Below are positions 1 to 9,735 of a stretch of DNA of 64,000 nt, piece by piece. Under the pieces are notes generated by a model. That model saw only the letters and a list, made by a program, of their open reading frames with translations. It was not told the DNA's origin and searched no databases. The number at the start of each line of letters is the position of its first letter. Positions within the stretch are counted from its first letter, which is position 1. A program made the position numbers and the translations under genes. Source of the DNA: CAJXZP01 sp963974475. Its GTDB lineage: Bacteria; Bacteroidota; Bacteroidia; Flavobacteriales_G; Salibacteraceae. The stretch is from positions 1-64,000 of the forward strand of contig CAXBCR010000021.1 of assembly GCA_963974475.1 (NCBI GenBank). The letters are read 5' to 3'.

Positions 1-762
1 ATTCGCAACTACTGTTGCTGAACCGTTGGAACCTCCATTGATTGTTACGTTTGCGGTATTTGATGCAGTCGCGGTTAACACACTTGGCTCAGTAATTACT
101 ACTGAGTTAGTGGATGTTGCTCCGTTCGCATCAGTTACTGTTACATTATATGTTCCTGCTGTTAATCCGGTTATTGTCGAAGTTGTTGAACCGTTTGACC
201 AGTTGAACGTGTAAGCAGTTACTCCACCGGTTGCTGATACAGAAGCTGAACCGTTTGCGTTTCCATTACAGTTTACATTGCTGTTTACGGTAGTGGATGA
301 AACTAATGCTGTTGGCTCAGTTATGATTACTGAACTTGTAGCTGTACATCCGTTTGCATCGGTAACTGTTACGTTATATGTTCCGGCTGTTAATCCGGTT
401 ACTGTTGCAGTTGTTGAACCGTTATTCCATAAGTAAGAATATGCTGTGGTTCCTCCATTCGCAACTACTGTTGCTGAACCGTTGGAACCTCCATTGATTG
501 TTACGTTTGCGATTACAGTTGATGTAGAAGCTAGTACAGTTGGTTCAGTGATTGTTGTTTGCGCTGTTGCTGAACATCCGTTAGCATCTGTTACTGTTAC
601 TGAATAAGTTCCAGCTGCTAATCCGTTATTTGTTGCAGTTGTTGAACCATTTGACCATGCATAAGTATATGGGGCGGTTCCGTTTGCGGTTACTGTAGCT
701 GTTCCATCATTTGCTCCATTACAAGTAACATTTGAAGTTGAACCTATTGAAGCAGTTATTCC
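1..762 (-). repeat. Tandem SprB coding repeats, about 228 bp per unit, with 456-bp higher-order copies
   Basis: Four SprB units of about 76 codons follow one another here. Bases 1-55 recur exactly at 457-511, an offset of 456 bp, or two units. The alternating units therefore share recent ancestry, and types with and without the first Cys alternate (INGGSNGSA versus CNGNANGSA). The repeats are in frame and protein-coding, not CRISPR. Confidence 0.8.
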
Positions 763-2640
763 GGTATGTACTTCGATAGCAATAATATTTGACTCACCTG
801 CATAGAATGTACATGTTGAAGTTCTTGCACATCTAATAAAATAGGTAGTATGCGTTAATACTCCTGGGTCATAGCTTGCTGCATTGGAGTTTGCAATTGG
901 TGTCCAATATGGATTTCCTACGGTGTTTGGTACTAACGTATCTGATTGTAACCATAAATACTCTAACGCTCCCACGCCTCCACTTGGAAGACTTGCATTC
1001 GCTATTGTTGATGGGTTAAATGAACCACAATTTGATTGTGCACCAGTAATAGAACCATAACTAGTTACATTACAACACATGGTTGCAATGGTTGATGAAC
1101 CGGTTGTTAAACATCCGTTTGCATCGGTAATGGTTACATTGTATGTTCCTGGATTTAATCCTGATATTAATTGGGTGCTTGCTCCGTTTGACCATGCATA
1201 CGTATATGGAGCAGTACCGCCAGTCATCATTGCATTGATTGTTCCATCTGCTAAACTTCCTGAGCAAGTTGCTTGAGTCGTTTGGATGGTTGCGGTTAAT
1301 GCCGCTGCTGGTTGATTAATTGTAAAGCTAACTACATCTGTAACTCCGTTTGCATCCTTAACCGTAACTGAATAATTACCTGCGGTCAAACCTGTAGCTG
1401 AAGCTTGTGTATTTCCGTTACTCCAAGAATAGGTATAAGGTGCCAATCCATCAACTACTGAAATTGTAGCTGAGCCATTATTCCCCCCATAACACAAAAC
1501 ATCCGTAGGATGGGCTGTCGCAGTAAAACTCAATGCACACCAATCTGGCCAAACGATAGACTCTATATCATTAAAGGCAGTTTGAATATTATTAATTGGA
1601 TTTGTTACTAAAGTATTTGGGTTAATGGTATGAATAGTAGATTTAGTTGCAAACATCAAGTTACCATCGGGGCGCATTTCCAATGATTCTACTCGTCCGG
1701 GTAATGCGTTTGTTAATACCACAATATTTCCAGTTATCGGATCAAATGTTGAAAGCACTTTTTTATCGGTAGCAACATACAAAATGGTTCCGTCATTACT
1801 CCACGCCATTCCGTCAAAATCAAGAGGAGAACTATAAACCATTGTTCCGGCTCCAGTTTGCAGGTTAATGGTAATCAAACCGTAATCATCCACCCAAGCA
1901 TATAATAAATTTGTTACTGGGTTAAAAGCCAAAGAAACCACATCGTCATACCCTGTAGCTCCAATTATATTAAGATTTCCATTTACAGCATCAATACTAT
2001 AAAAGTATCCATCCATACCGTGAAGATTATCGTTACCAGAACTTCCATATAAAATTCCGGTTAATGGGTCAATTTCCATTCCTTCAATATCCCAACCTCC
2101 AAGTTGAGGACCTACATTTACCACAGTATTTCCATTGTATACATCTACTGTAAAAACCTGTGAATAATCATTCAATCCCGCATCCTGAATGGCGTAAACT
2201 AAACAGGAAGATACAGGCGTAGAAGGTACTGTCATTTTAACTACGTTGGAAATCTCACCCCATAAATAACAGGTGTTACGCTTAGAAACACGTAGGTAAT
2301 AAGTCGATTGAGTAATAAATCCAGGATTATAATTCTCTGCATTGGCACCGGAAATTAATGTCCAATCTGTATTTCCATCGTAATAAGGTGTTGGTGTTAC
2401 GGCAGAATACCATTTGTATTCTAAAACACCTGTACCTCCTGATGGCAATGTTGTACTGTTAATTTGAGCAGGATCAAAACCACCAAGAATTCCAACTTGG
2501 TTTTGGGATATAATGCCACCATCCGTGGTTTGGTCGCATCTGATGGATTGTGTTGAATTTCCAGTGTTTTGAGAAAATGCAAATGCTTGCATCAATGTAA
2601 AAACCAGAATTGAAATCGTAGTAGGTAAAAATTTCTTCAT
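1..2640 (-). CDS. Large SprB-repeat surface adhesin, N-terminal part (runs off left edge)
   Basis: An open minus-strand frame of 880 codons runs from an ATG at 2640 to base 1 with no stop. The N-terminus (MKKFLPTTISILVF...) is a Sec signal peptide ending near AFSQ. Modules follow in order: an Ig-like, Cys-containing domain (about residues 35-145), a beta-propeller-like stretch (about 150-380) of the type that reports dates or values in secreted Bacteroidota proteins, two SprB repeats (about 380-520), a second Ig-like module similar to the first (about 520-625), then SprB repeats of about 76 residues to the edge. SprB units show the pattern CNGxxxGSATV..PYTYxWSNG..TGLxAGTYxVTVTDANGC..TITEP. 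By family knowledge such proteins are cell-surface adhesins, often in gliding bacteria, exported by T9SS. The C-terminal sorting signal would lie outside the window. A TAGATTTG promoter box lies 25 bp upstream of the start. Ligand and length are unknown. Confidence 0.85.
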   Translation of the reverse strand, partial: MKKFLPTTISILVFTLMQAFAFSQNTGNSTQSIRCDQTTDGGIISQNQVGILGGFDPAQINSTTLPSGGTGVLEYKWYSAVTPTPYYDGNTDWTLISGANAENYNPGFITQSTYYLRVSKRNTCYLWGEISNVVKMTVPSTPVSSCLVYAIQDAGLNDYSQVFTVDVYNGNTVVNVGPQLGGWDIEGMEIDPLTGILYGSSGNDNLHGMDGYFYSIDAVNGNLNIIGATGYDDVVSLAFNPVTNLLYAWVDDYGLITINLQTGAGTMVYSSPLDFDGMAWSNDGTILYVATDKKVLSTFDPITGNIVVLTNALPGRVESLEMRPDGNLMFATKSTIHTINPNTLVTNPINNIQTAFNDIESIVWPDWCALSFTATAHPTDVLCYGGNNGSATISVVDGLAPYTYSWSNGNTQASATGLTAGNYSVTVKDANGVTDVVSFTINQPAAALTATIQTTQATCSGSLADGTINAMMTGGTAPYTYAWSNGASTQLISGLNPGTYNVTITDANGCLTTGSSTIATMCCNVTSYGSITGAQSNCGSFNPSTIANASLPSGGVGALEYLWLQSDTLVPNTVGNPYWTPIANSNAASYDPGVLTHTTYFIRCARTSTCTFYAGESNIIAIEVHTGITASIGSTSNVTCNGANDGTATVTANGTAPYTYAWSNGSTTATNNGLAAGTYSVTVTDANGCSATAQTTITEPTVLASTSTVIANVTINGGSNGSATVVANGGTTAYSYLWNNGSTTATVTGLTAGTYNVTVTDANGCTATSSVIITEPTALVSSTTVNSNVNCNGNANGSASVSATGGVTAYTFNWSNGSTTSTITGLTAGTYNVTVTDANGATSTNSVVITEPSVLTATASNTANVTINGGSNGSATVVAN

Positions 2641-2664
2641 CTTTTTTCTATTAATATGAACGCG

Positions 2665-2672
2665 CAAATCTA
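2665..2672 (-). promoter_or_regulatory. Probable -7 promoter element (TAGATTTG) of the adhesin gene
   Basis: On the minus strand the box reads TAGATTTG, an exact match to the Bacteroidota sigma-A -7 consensus TAnnTTTG, and lies 25 bp before the ATG at 2640. No clear TTG -33 element is visible, because the upstream DNA is an A/T tract. Confidence 0.45.
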
Positions 2673-2920
2673 TTCTTAAAATTAGCTTAAAAAAAATATA
2701 AAATCACGTCTAAACTACTGGTAACTCGGGAAATGCCCTGTTTTCAACAAGATAGGGTTTATAACATTTTTTTATTTTGTGACGAAATAGCTAAAGGATG
2801 TGACGTTATAGTTAAAACAACTTCAAAAACACCACAAAATGGGGTGAATTAAGAATAGGTTAACAAAAAAAAGAATGATAGAAGGAGGTGTAATCCGCGT
2901 ATAAAAGGCAAGCTAAAAAT

Positions 2921-2948
2921 CGAAAATTAGGTCGTTACAAACGACCTA
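2921..2948 (-). terminator. Intrinsic terminator of the parE-parC operon
   Basis: A perfect 9-bp stem (TAGGTCGTT / AACGACCTA, 2928-2948) with a 3-base loop is followed on the minus strand by a T-rich run (TTTTCGATTTTT). It sits 87 bp past the stop codon of the last gene of the leftward operon. Confidence 0.65.
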
Positions 2949-3034
2949 TAAATTGAACTTAACATCACCTCGTTTATCCCTATTTATTACAAATAAATTG
3001 ACTTGGCGCTAATCCCTAATTTGAAAACAAGTCC

Positions 3035-3571
3035 CTACCCCCTAAACTTATTTTGAAATTCAGACTTCAATCCATTAATAGCAACATCGGTAGGAATCTT
3101 ATCTAATTTACCTACAATATTCATCATACTAGTTCCTAAATCAATGGCCGTAGCAGTATCTGGCAGATTAGACGCTGCAAGGTTTATTAATTTAGAGGAT
3201 TCGTCTTTTGCCATAATAACCAATTTCCATGCGGTTGGAGAAACGTACAGTTGTTGCGTCATGTTATGCTCATACTCTTGTCGAATAGCTTTTAACATAG
3301 ATGTATGTAGCGCTCTTGCAGTCATTCCTGGGCGCTGAATACGCATCATAAGGTTATCTGGCTGCAAACGCTCTAAAAACAACACCAAACGCTCGTACGA
3401 CTGCATTTGTAGTGGACGCATATCCACACGATTGGCCTTGGTTATCATTAACTCATCTCTTCGCTTTTGGTCGTCAAAGTGATTTTTCAACATTACTTGT
3501 ACCACAATAACTACCGCAGTGGACGGTATTAAAATTTTAAATAATTCAAATAGTAAATCGGTAACTGTCAT
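3035..3571 (-). CDS. Conserved small membrane-anchored protein of the parC locus
   Basis: 178 residues. An N-terminal hydrophobic segment (about residues 8-28, FKILIPSTAVVIVVQVML) is followed by a charged, mostly helical region, predicting a single membrane anchor with a cytoplasmic helical domain. I recall similar proteins beside the topoisomerase IV genes in many Flavobacteria, annotated only as conserved hypothetical (possibly the DUF7935 family; not verified). It lies 53 bp downstream of parC on the same strand and before the terminator at 2921-2948, so it is probably co-transcribed with parE-parC. No catalytic motif is visible and its function is unknown. Confidence 0.75.
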   Translation of the reverse strand: MTVTDLLFELFKILIPSTAVVIVVQVMLKNHFDDQKRRDELMITKANRVDMRPLQMQSYERLVLFLERLQPDNLMMRIQRPGMTARALHTSMLKAIRQEYEHNMTQQLYVSPTAWKLVIMAKDESSKLINLAASNLPDTATAIDLGTSMMNIVGKLDKIPTDVAINGLKSEFQNKFRG

Positions 3572-3624
3572 AATCTAATTTGTATAGCACCTAAACGGCA
3601 ATCTAGGTCTAATTATTGAATATC

Positions 3625-6210
3625 TTAAAATAAAGTTGGTTGAGAATCATTATCTTCCTCTTCATCCGAAGAATCTTCTTCTTGTGGCTCTTCATAAGGT
3701 AACGGCTCCCCCATATCAATCGATTTTACCTTATATTTAGTCAACCGGTTACCTTGCGCTTTATAACTTTTTACAGATATAAACTCTTCCATGTCAATCG
3801 CCTCATCTTCTCTGTCATTCGAACGTTTATCAAACGACACTTTTGCTGTAGGTCGCCAATCAGAAGAAACCAATTCTAAGTAAGAATCCTCATGTTCAGA
3901 AATAAAGCTCATTTTCTTTGTACCCGCTTCAATTAGAAACCTTTTCACAAAAAATTGCCCTTTTTCTCCATCCCAATATACCGCAGTAATCGGTTTCTTA
4001 GGATTCCATTTTTCCAAAATTAAATAATCATCATCTACCTTAGTAGATACATCAAACCCAGTGAGCCTAAATGTTCCGGATGAAGTAATATGTAAGATTT
4101 TATCTTCTCCTTTAAACTCTCCTAAAAGATTTCCTCTTTCATCCGAATTAAATTGCGAAACGGTTTCATCAAACCAAATTTTACGCGCAGATAAAGTAGA
4201 CACACCCTTTTCCTTCATTTCAATTTTGGTGACAATATGTTTGGTCAAAATGTTTCCGCCAGCTCCACGACCCTTAATCGCTAAATCAGCAAAATCATAA
4301 TCGAATTTCAATCTTTTAACCTTTCCCGTATTACGTAGCACCACATTTATGGATTCGGCTTCCCCATTAGGGTTAACCGTTAAATACATCACCACAGATT
4401 TAGGAATTCCACGGGTTAAATCGTATTCTTTATCACGCGTAATGGATGTAACCTGAAATCGCTTAATCCGAACCGGACCCGCTACTCCATCTCTATAAAC
4501 TAAGTTATAGGTGGTACGCTCATCCCCTTTTTTCCAAATGGCCACATGCAGAATTCCTTTGCCCACAAATGTTTTATCAGTCACTCGAATCACACGCATT
4601 TTACCCGATTTCAAGATCACAATAACATCATCAATATCGGAACAATTAGTCAAGAACTCACCCTCATTTCGTTTGAGTCCCGTACCTACAAAACCTTCTT
4701 CTAAGTTTACATATAATTTCACATTAGCCGCAGCTACCTTGGTGGCATCAATGGAGCTAAATGAACGAATTTCTGTTTTACGTTCTCTTCCAGCACCGTA
4801 TTTCTTTTTCAGGTTCTTGTAATAATCTACCGCAAATTCGGTCAAATGATCCAAATGGTGTTTCACCTGCTCCATTTCTTCCTCTAAATTAAGGATGAAT
4901 GAATCGGCTTTATCCGCATCATGCTTCGTAATTCTACGCATTTGGATATCCATCAGTTTGGTTAAATCTTCATCGTTAACCGCTCTAATCAAGTTCTTTA
5001 TAAATGGCTGCAAAGCCTCTAATGTATGCGCTTTTGCTTCGTCATAGGTTTTGCCATCAAAAGCAATATAGATTTTTTGCTCAATAAAAATGCGCTCCAA
5101 CGATAGTTGATGCCATCTTTCTTGAAGTTCGCTCAATTTAATGCGAAGCTCCATTTCCAACAAATCTTTGGTTCGCTGGGCCGAGTATTTCAACATTTCA
5201 GACACCCCAATAAATTGAGGTTTATCATCCATAATAACAGCCGCATTTGGCGAAATAGACTTTTCACAATCGGTAAATGCGTATAAAGCATCCATCATAT
5301 TATCTGGAGAAGTCCCCGGAGCTAAATGCACCAAAATTTCCACTACATTAGCCGTGTTATCCTCAATCTTTTTAACCTTAATTTTGCCTCTTTCGTTCGC
5401 TTTTACGATAGACTCCATCAAATTTCCGGTATCAGTCCCAAATGGAATTTCAACAATTTTCAGGGTCTTGGAATCTACTATTTCTATACGCGCTCTTACT
5501 TTTACTTTTCCTCCGCGCAACCCATCGTTGTAATTCGAAAAATCAGCCATTCCAGCGGTAAGAAAATCGGGAAATATTTTCACCCTTTTATCTAGTAAAG
5601 CATTGATAGACTGATCTATTAATTCCACGAAATTATGTGGCAAAATTTTACAAGCCATTCCTACCGCTATCCCTTCTACACCTTGGGCTAACAGCAAAGG
5701 AAACTTTACGGGTTGCGTAATTGGTTCTTTATTTCTACCATCATACGATTGCTGCCAATCGGTGGTTTTTGCATTAAAAACAACATCCAACGCAAACTTG
5801 GTTAAACGAGCCTCAATATACCGAGAAGCCGCAGCACTATCGCCAGTAAAAATACTACCCCAGTTTCCTTGGGTATCTATCAACAAATCTTTTTGACCTA
5901 GTTGCACTATCGCATCCGCAATAGACGCGTCACCATGCGGGTGGTATTTCATGGTGTTTCCCACCACATTAGCAACTTTATTATACCGCCCATCTTCCAA
6001 TTCGCGCATCGAATGAAGAATTCTTCGTTGCACCGGTTTTAAACCATCATTTAAATGAGGTACCGCACGCTCTAAAATCACATAAGAAGCATAATCCAGA
6101 AACCAATCTTCATACAACCCTGACACACGAATAACGTGCTCCATGTCATGGGTTCCTTCTTCCTTAAATTCCGGTTCTTCGTTATTATTCTCGTTTTCTT
6201 CTACACTCAT
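3625..6210 (-). CDS. parC: DNA topoisomerase IV subunit A (ParC)
   Basis: 861 residues. This is the breakage-reunion subunit of the type IIA topoisomerase that decatenates daughter chromosomes, acting as ParC2ParE2. The catalytic tyrosine is Tyr131 in AASRYIEAR. The quinolone-pocket helix reads HPHGDASIADAIV, with Ala where E. coli ParC has Ser80, which I believe is usual in Bacteroidota. The breakage-reunion domain spans about 25-480, a long coiled-coil stretch follows, and then a C-terminal beta-pinwheel-like region. The C-terminus is very acidic (EEDSSDEEEDND). The gene starts 60 bp after the parE stop on the same strand, which favours ParC over GyrA and implies one operon. Confidence 0.93.
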   Translation of the reverse strand: MSVEENENNNEEPEFKEEGTHDMEHVIRVSGLYEDWFLDYASYVILERAVPHLNDGLKPVQRRILHSMRELEDGRYNKVANVVGNTMKYHPHGDASIADAIVQLGQKDLLIDTQGNWGSIFTGDSAAASRYIEARLTKFALDVVFNAKTTDWQQSYDGRNKEPITQPVKFPLLLAQGVEGIAVGMACKILPHNFVELIDQSINALLDKRVKIFPDFLTAGMADFSNYNDGLRGGKVKVRARIEIVDSKTLKIVEIPFGTDTGNLMESIVKANERGKIKVKKIEDNTANVVEILVHLAPGTSPDNMMDALYAFTDCEKSISPNAAVIMDDKPQFIGVSEMLKYSAQRTKDLLEMELRIKLSELQERWHQLSLERIFIEQKIYIAFDGKTYDEAKAHTLEALQPFIKNLIRAVNDEDLTKLMDIQMRRITKHDADKADSFILNLEEEMEQVKHHLDHLTEFAVDYYKNLKKKYGAGRERKTEIRSFSSIDATKVAAANVKLYVNLEEGFVGTGLKRNEGEFLTNCSDIDDVIVILKSGKMRVIRVTDKTFVGKGILHVAIWKKGDERTTYNLVYRDGVAGPVRIKRFQVTSITRDKEYDLTRGIPKSVVMYLTVNPNGEAESINVVLRNTGKVKRLKFDYDFADLAIKGRGAGGNILTKHIVTKIEMKEKGVSTLSARKIWFDETVSQFNSDERGNLLGEFKGEDKILHITSSGTFRLTGFDVSTKVDDDYLILEKWNPKKPITAVYWDGEKGQFFVKRFLIEAGTKKMSFISEHEDSYLELVSSDWRPTAKVSFDKRSNDREDEAIDMEEFISVKSYKAQGNRLTKYKVKSIDMGEPLPYEEPQEEDSSDEEEDNDSQPTLF

Positions 6211-6270
6211 TTCTAACCTAACTATTACTTAATTACCAGTGTTTTAAATATTACTATCTAAAACTATACT

Positions 6271-8121
6271 TTAAGCAAATTCTTCTTCAATATCCACCTC
6301 AACTTTTAAGTTTTGAATGATGAATTTTTGACGATCGGGAGTATTTTTTCCCATATAAAATTCTAACAAATTATTGATGGGTGTATCTCTTCCCACAATG
6401 ACTGGTTGCAAGCGAATATTCTCACCAATGAAAGCTCTAAATTCATCCGGAGAAATCTCACCCAATCCTTTAAATCGAGTTATTTCTGGTTTCCCTTTCA
6501 GTTTAAACATGGCTCTTTGTCGTTCCTCATCCGAGTAACAATAAATGGTTTCCTTCTTGTTTCTAACCCTAAACAAAGGCGTTTCCAATACATATAAATG
6601 GCCACTCTTTACCAAATCTGGAAAGAATTGCAAAAAGAAGGTAATCAATAGCAATCGAATATGCATCCCATCCACATCGGCATCGGTGGCCAGCACTACT
6701 TTATTATAACGCAATCCTTCTAGCCCATCTTCAATATTAAGCGCGGATTGCAATAAATTAAATTCCTCGTTTTCGTATACAATTTTTTTAGTTAAACCAT
6801 AACAGTTCAACGGCTTACCCTTCAAACTAAACACTGCTTGGGTTTGTACATCTCGCGCTTTGGTTATAGAACCAGATGCAGAGTCACCCTCGGTTATAAA
6901 CAGTGTAGTATCTTCAATTCTGTCTTTATTGGTATTCAAATGCAAGCGACAATCACGCAATTTTTTGTTATGTAAATTCGCCTTTTTTGCACGGTCTTTC
7001 GCCAATTTTTTTATTCCTGCCAAATCCTTACGTTCCCGTTCCGATTGCACAATTCGCTTTTGAATTTCTTGGGCTTGTTCCGGATGACGGTGTAAAAAAT
7101 TATCCAACCGCTTCGAAATAAAATCCATCACAAAAACCCTCATACTTGGGCCATCTGGACCCACATCGTTGGAACCCAATTTGGTTTTAGTTTGCGATTC
7201 AAACACGGGCTCCATCACCTTTACGCTGATGGCAGCCGAAATTCCGGAGCGAATATCAACGGTATCATAATTTTTACCGAAATGATCTCGAATCGTTTTA
7301 ATATACGCTTCTCTAAAAGCGTTTTGATGCGTACCCCCTTGAGTGGTATATTGTCCGTTTACAAAAGAATAATATTCCTCTCCGTAACTATCGGTATGGG
7401 TAATGGCAATTTCAATATCCTCTCCTTCTAAGTGAATAATTGGATACAGATTTTTGGCAGATAACTTATTAACCAACAAGTCTTTCAATCCATTTTCTGA
7501 TTGAATTTTATGTCCGTTAAAAATTACCGTTAACCCCCTATTCAAATAAGCGTAGTTCCAAATTAGGCTTTCTACATGCTCCGAACGATAATTGTAATTC
7601 GGGAAAATATTTGGATCTGGGGTAAATGTAATTTTAGTTCCTTTTCGGCCACTCGATTCAATTACATCTGAATCTTCGTTAATTTCTCCAACAGAAAAGG
7701 AGGCTTTTTTCGTTTTTCCATCACGGAAAGATTCTACCAAAAAATAGGCTGATAAAGCATTTACCGCTTTGGTACCAACTCCATTTAATCCTACCGATTT
7801 CTTGAAAGCGGCACTGTCATATTTACCACCAGTGTTCATCTGCGACACACATGCCACCACTTTTCCAAGCGGAATACCACGTCCGTAATCACGAACTTTA
7901 ACCGTTCCGTCTTTTATATTCACTTCAATGGTACGTCCGTTTCCCATCACAAACTCATCGATAGAATTATCTAAAACCTCTTTCAAAAGGATGTAAATCC
8001 CATCGTCATAGCTCTTTCCATCGCCCAATTTCCCAATATACATCCCGGGCCGCAAGCGTATATGTTGCTTCCAATCCAGTGATTTTATATGATCTTCGGT
8101 ATAGTTTGTTTCTTTTGCCAT
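6271..8121 (-). CDS. parE: DNA topoisomerase IV subunit B (ParE)
   Basis: 616 residues. This is the ATPase subunit that drives strand passage with ParC. The GHKL ATP-binding motifs are present: EVLDNSIDEF (N-box), DYGRGIP, and the lid segment SVGLNGVGTKAVNALS. The transducer follows, then the TOPRIM domain with TEGDSASGS and DADVDGMHI (Mg-binding acidic residues), and a C-terminal ending in FYMGKNTPDRQKFI as in ParE/GyrB. The length fits ParE rather than the longer GyrB forms. It is the first gene of the parE-parC operon and is divergent from the T9SS gene at 8281. Confidence 0.93.
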   Translation of the reverse strand: MAKETNYTEDHIKSLDWKQHIRLRPGMYIGKLGDGKSYDDGIYILLKEVLDNSIDEFVMGNGRTIEVNIKDGTVKVRDYGRGIPLGKVVACVSQMNTGGKYDSAAFKKSVGLNGVGTKAVNALSAYFLVESFRDGKTKKASFSVGEINEDSDVIESSGRKGTKITFTPDPNIFPNYNYRSEHVESLIWNYAYLNRGLTVIFNGHKIQSENGLKDLLVNKLSAKNLYPIIHLEGEDIEIAITHTDSYGEEYYSFVNGQYTTQGGTHQNAFREAYIKTIRDHFGKNYDTVDIRSGISAAISVKVMEPVFESQTKTKLGSNDVGPDGPSMRVFVMDFISKRLDNFLHRHPEQAQEIQKRIVQSERERKDLAGIKKLAKDRAKKANLHNKKLRDCRLHLNTNKDRIEDTTLFITEGDSASGSITKARDVQTQAVFSLKGKPLNCYGLTKKIVYENEEFNLLQSALNIEDGLEGLRYNKVVLATDADVDGMHIRLLLITFFLQFFPDLVKSGHLYVLETPLFRVRNKKETIYCYSDEERQRAMFKLKGKPEITRFKGLGEISPDEFRAFIGENIRLQPVIVGRDTPINNLLEFYMGKNTPDRQKFIIQNLKVEVDIEEEFA

Positions 8122-8280
8122 TGAATACTAAAATTGCGCTAAAATTATTCATTTCAACAAGGGTTTCACACAGGTTGTACACACAATTATTAACAAAGTA
8201 TTTAACCAAATTTTGGGTAGGAAATAACATTTTGCCACTACCTTAAAAATCCGTAATTTGCCTTTTTTAAATCCGTAAAA

Positions 8281-9708
8281 ATGAAAACCAAAACCTGGAT
8301 TACGCTAATTATCTTCCACGCTTTTATTAGCATGAGTTTCGTGACTCTTGCTAATTCATCGCCTATTTCTTCTCATATTGAATACTACTGTATTGGGCAA
8401 GATTCTTTTTCTGTTACACTTAAATCTTTTAATAATTGCGCCAACCCCAATTTACCAGATTCAGTAAAAATTCATGTACAAAGCGCTTGTTTGGATAGTT
8501 TCGACATTTATTTAGGCAACAAATCTACCCTATACTCCCCTTGTAAACGAAGCACATGCTGGGGGGGCGATTTACAGGGAGCAAAACAAGTTATTTACAC
8601 TGGCATTCTCATATTAAACTCGTCTTGTACCGAATGGGATTTATCTTACTCTGAAGGGATACGTGATTCTTCGGTAAATCTTATTGGCACTCCAAACGCT
8701 TACCTCGAAACTAAGATTATGATGGATGAAACACGGTGTAACTCTTCCCCTATTCTAATGTCAAATTTTAACTTTGTCACCCTCAATCAATTCTATTCTT
8801 TGAATATCAAAGCCTATGATCCTGAAGGGGCAATTTTAAACTACTTCTTTTCCTCTCCCTTGGTTAATCAGGATACAGATGTAGTTTTCAAACCGGGCTA
8901 CTCTACTAACCAACCTATAAATGGTATAACGCTTGATTCGCTCTCAGGACAAATTGAATTCACCCCGACAACCTTAGGCAAATTCCACGCCTCTATTAGA
9001 ATAAATGAGTATTCCCCTCAATTAGGTAATCTTCTTAGCTCTACACTGGTTAACATAATGTTTGAGGTTACAAACCCAATTAACCACTCGCCCATTTCCC
9101 CAAATGGAATAGCTCATATCGTGGGCCCACTTCATCCCATAGGAATGGATACTTTTCAAATACCTCCATCTCAACTTACTTCCTTCGATATTGATTTTAT
9201 GGACACAGATACCCTCGACTCCGTTTCAATTTACACAAATGCTTCTGCTGTTTTACAAAGCTCTTTTGTACATACCGTTTCAGGAAACCCGGCTACAATA
9301 TCTATTTCATGGACTGCTACAAATCAGAATGGAACTTACACTTTTTCAACAACGGTTACAGACGACCAATGCATGGTTGGATTAACCATACGTGACTTTA
9401 CATTTATCGTAGGAAATGGAATAAACGATGTACCCCAATTAATGCCGAGTGATTTTCATTTGGAAATTGCACCCAATCCAGTAACAAGAGAAATGCTAAG
9501 TTTTAGATTTGAACTACCCGCTACCGAAAAGGTTTCTATGCAAGTATACAACCTAATTGGAACAGAAATTATTTCACTAAATAACGTTTTTAATACGGGA
9601 TTAAATTCCTTTAGCCTACCCATAACAGGACTCTCCAATGGAAAGTATATATTACAATTATCAACCCGAAATGGACGCCAAACGATTCCTTTTTTAAAAG
9701 TGGATTAG
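8281..9708 (+). CDS. Secreted protein with T9SS type A sorting domain
   Basis: 475 residues. A signal peptide (about 1-26, ending FVTLANS) is followed by a Cys-containing N-terminal region (SPCKRSTCWGGDLQG), then Ig/cadherin-like beta domains (about 165-380; the phrase YDPEGAILNYFF resembles putative-Ig/cadherin repeats). A C-terminal sorting domain spans about 395-475 (IAPNPVTREMLSF ... NLIGTEI ... GLSNGKYILQL), matching the type A CTD pattern. It would be exported by the Sec pathway, then by T9SS across the outer membrane. The ligand or enzymatic role is not recognisable. It is divergent from parE. The next gene starts 27 bp after its stop, so the two may be co-transcribed. Confidence 0.85.
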   Translation: MKTKTWITLIIFHAFISMSFVTLANSSPISSHIEYYCIGQDSFSVTLKSFNNCANPNLPDSVKIHVQSACLDSFDIYLGNKSTLYSPCKRSTCWGGDLQGAKQVIYTGILILNSSCTEWDLSYSEGIRDSSVNLIGTPNAYLETKIMMDETRCNSSPILMSNFNFVTLNQFYSLNIKAYDPEGAILNYFFSSPLVNQDTDVVFKPGYSTNQPINGITLDSLSGQIEFTPTTLGKFHASIRINEYSPQLGNLLSSTLVNIMFEVTNPINHSPISPNGIAHIVGPLHPIGMDTFQIPPSQLTSFDIDFMDTDTLDSVSIYTNASAVLQSSFVHTVSGNPATISISWTATNQNGTYTFSTTVTDDQCMVGLTIRDFTFIVGNGINDVPQLMPSDFHLEIAPNPVTREMLSFRFELPATEKVSMQVYNLIGTEIISLNNVFNTGLNSFSLPITGLSNGKYILQLSTRNGRQTIPFLKVD

Positions 9709-9735
9709 TGCCTTTTGAGAGAAAAATAAACAACA

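Larger units (their letters stand above)
2641..3034. other. Intergenic region of 394 bp between adhesin and parE operon
   Basis: It contains the adhesin promoter near its left end and the terminator hairpin of the leftward operon at 2921-2948. The middle (about 2680-2920) is AT-rich and shows no ORF, RNA gene or repeat that I can support. Confidence 0.6.

Noticed and set aside
1..640. Repetitive sequence that might be a CRISPR or satellite array
   Set aside because: The repeats lie in one open minus-strand frame and encode SprB modules of 76 residues; there are no short palindromic units with unique spacers.
26..1276. Plus-strand frames at 26-214 and 1079-1276 and a second minus-strand frame at 1070-1267
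   Set aside because: They lie wholly inside the SprB-repeat coding sequence in other frames, and their composition mirrors it.
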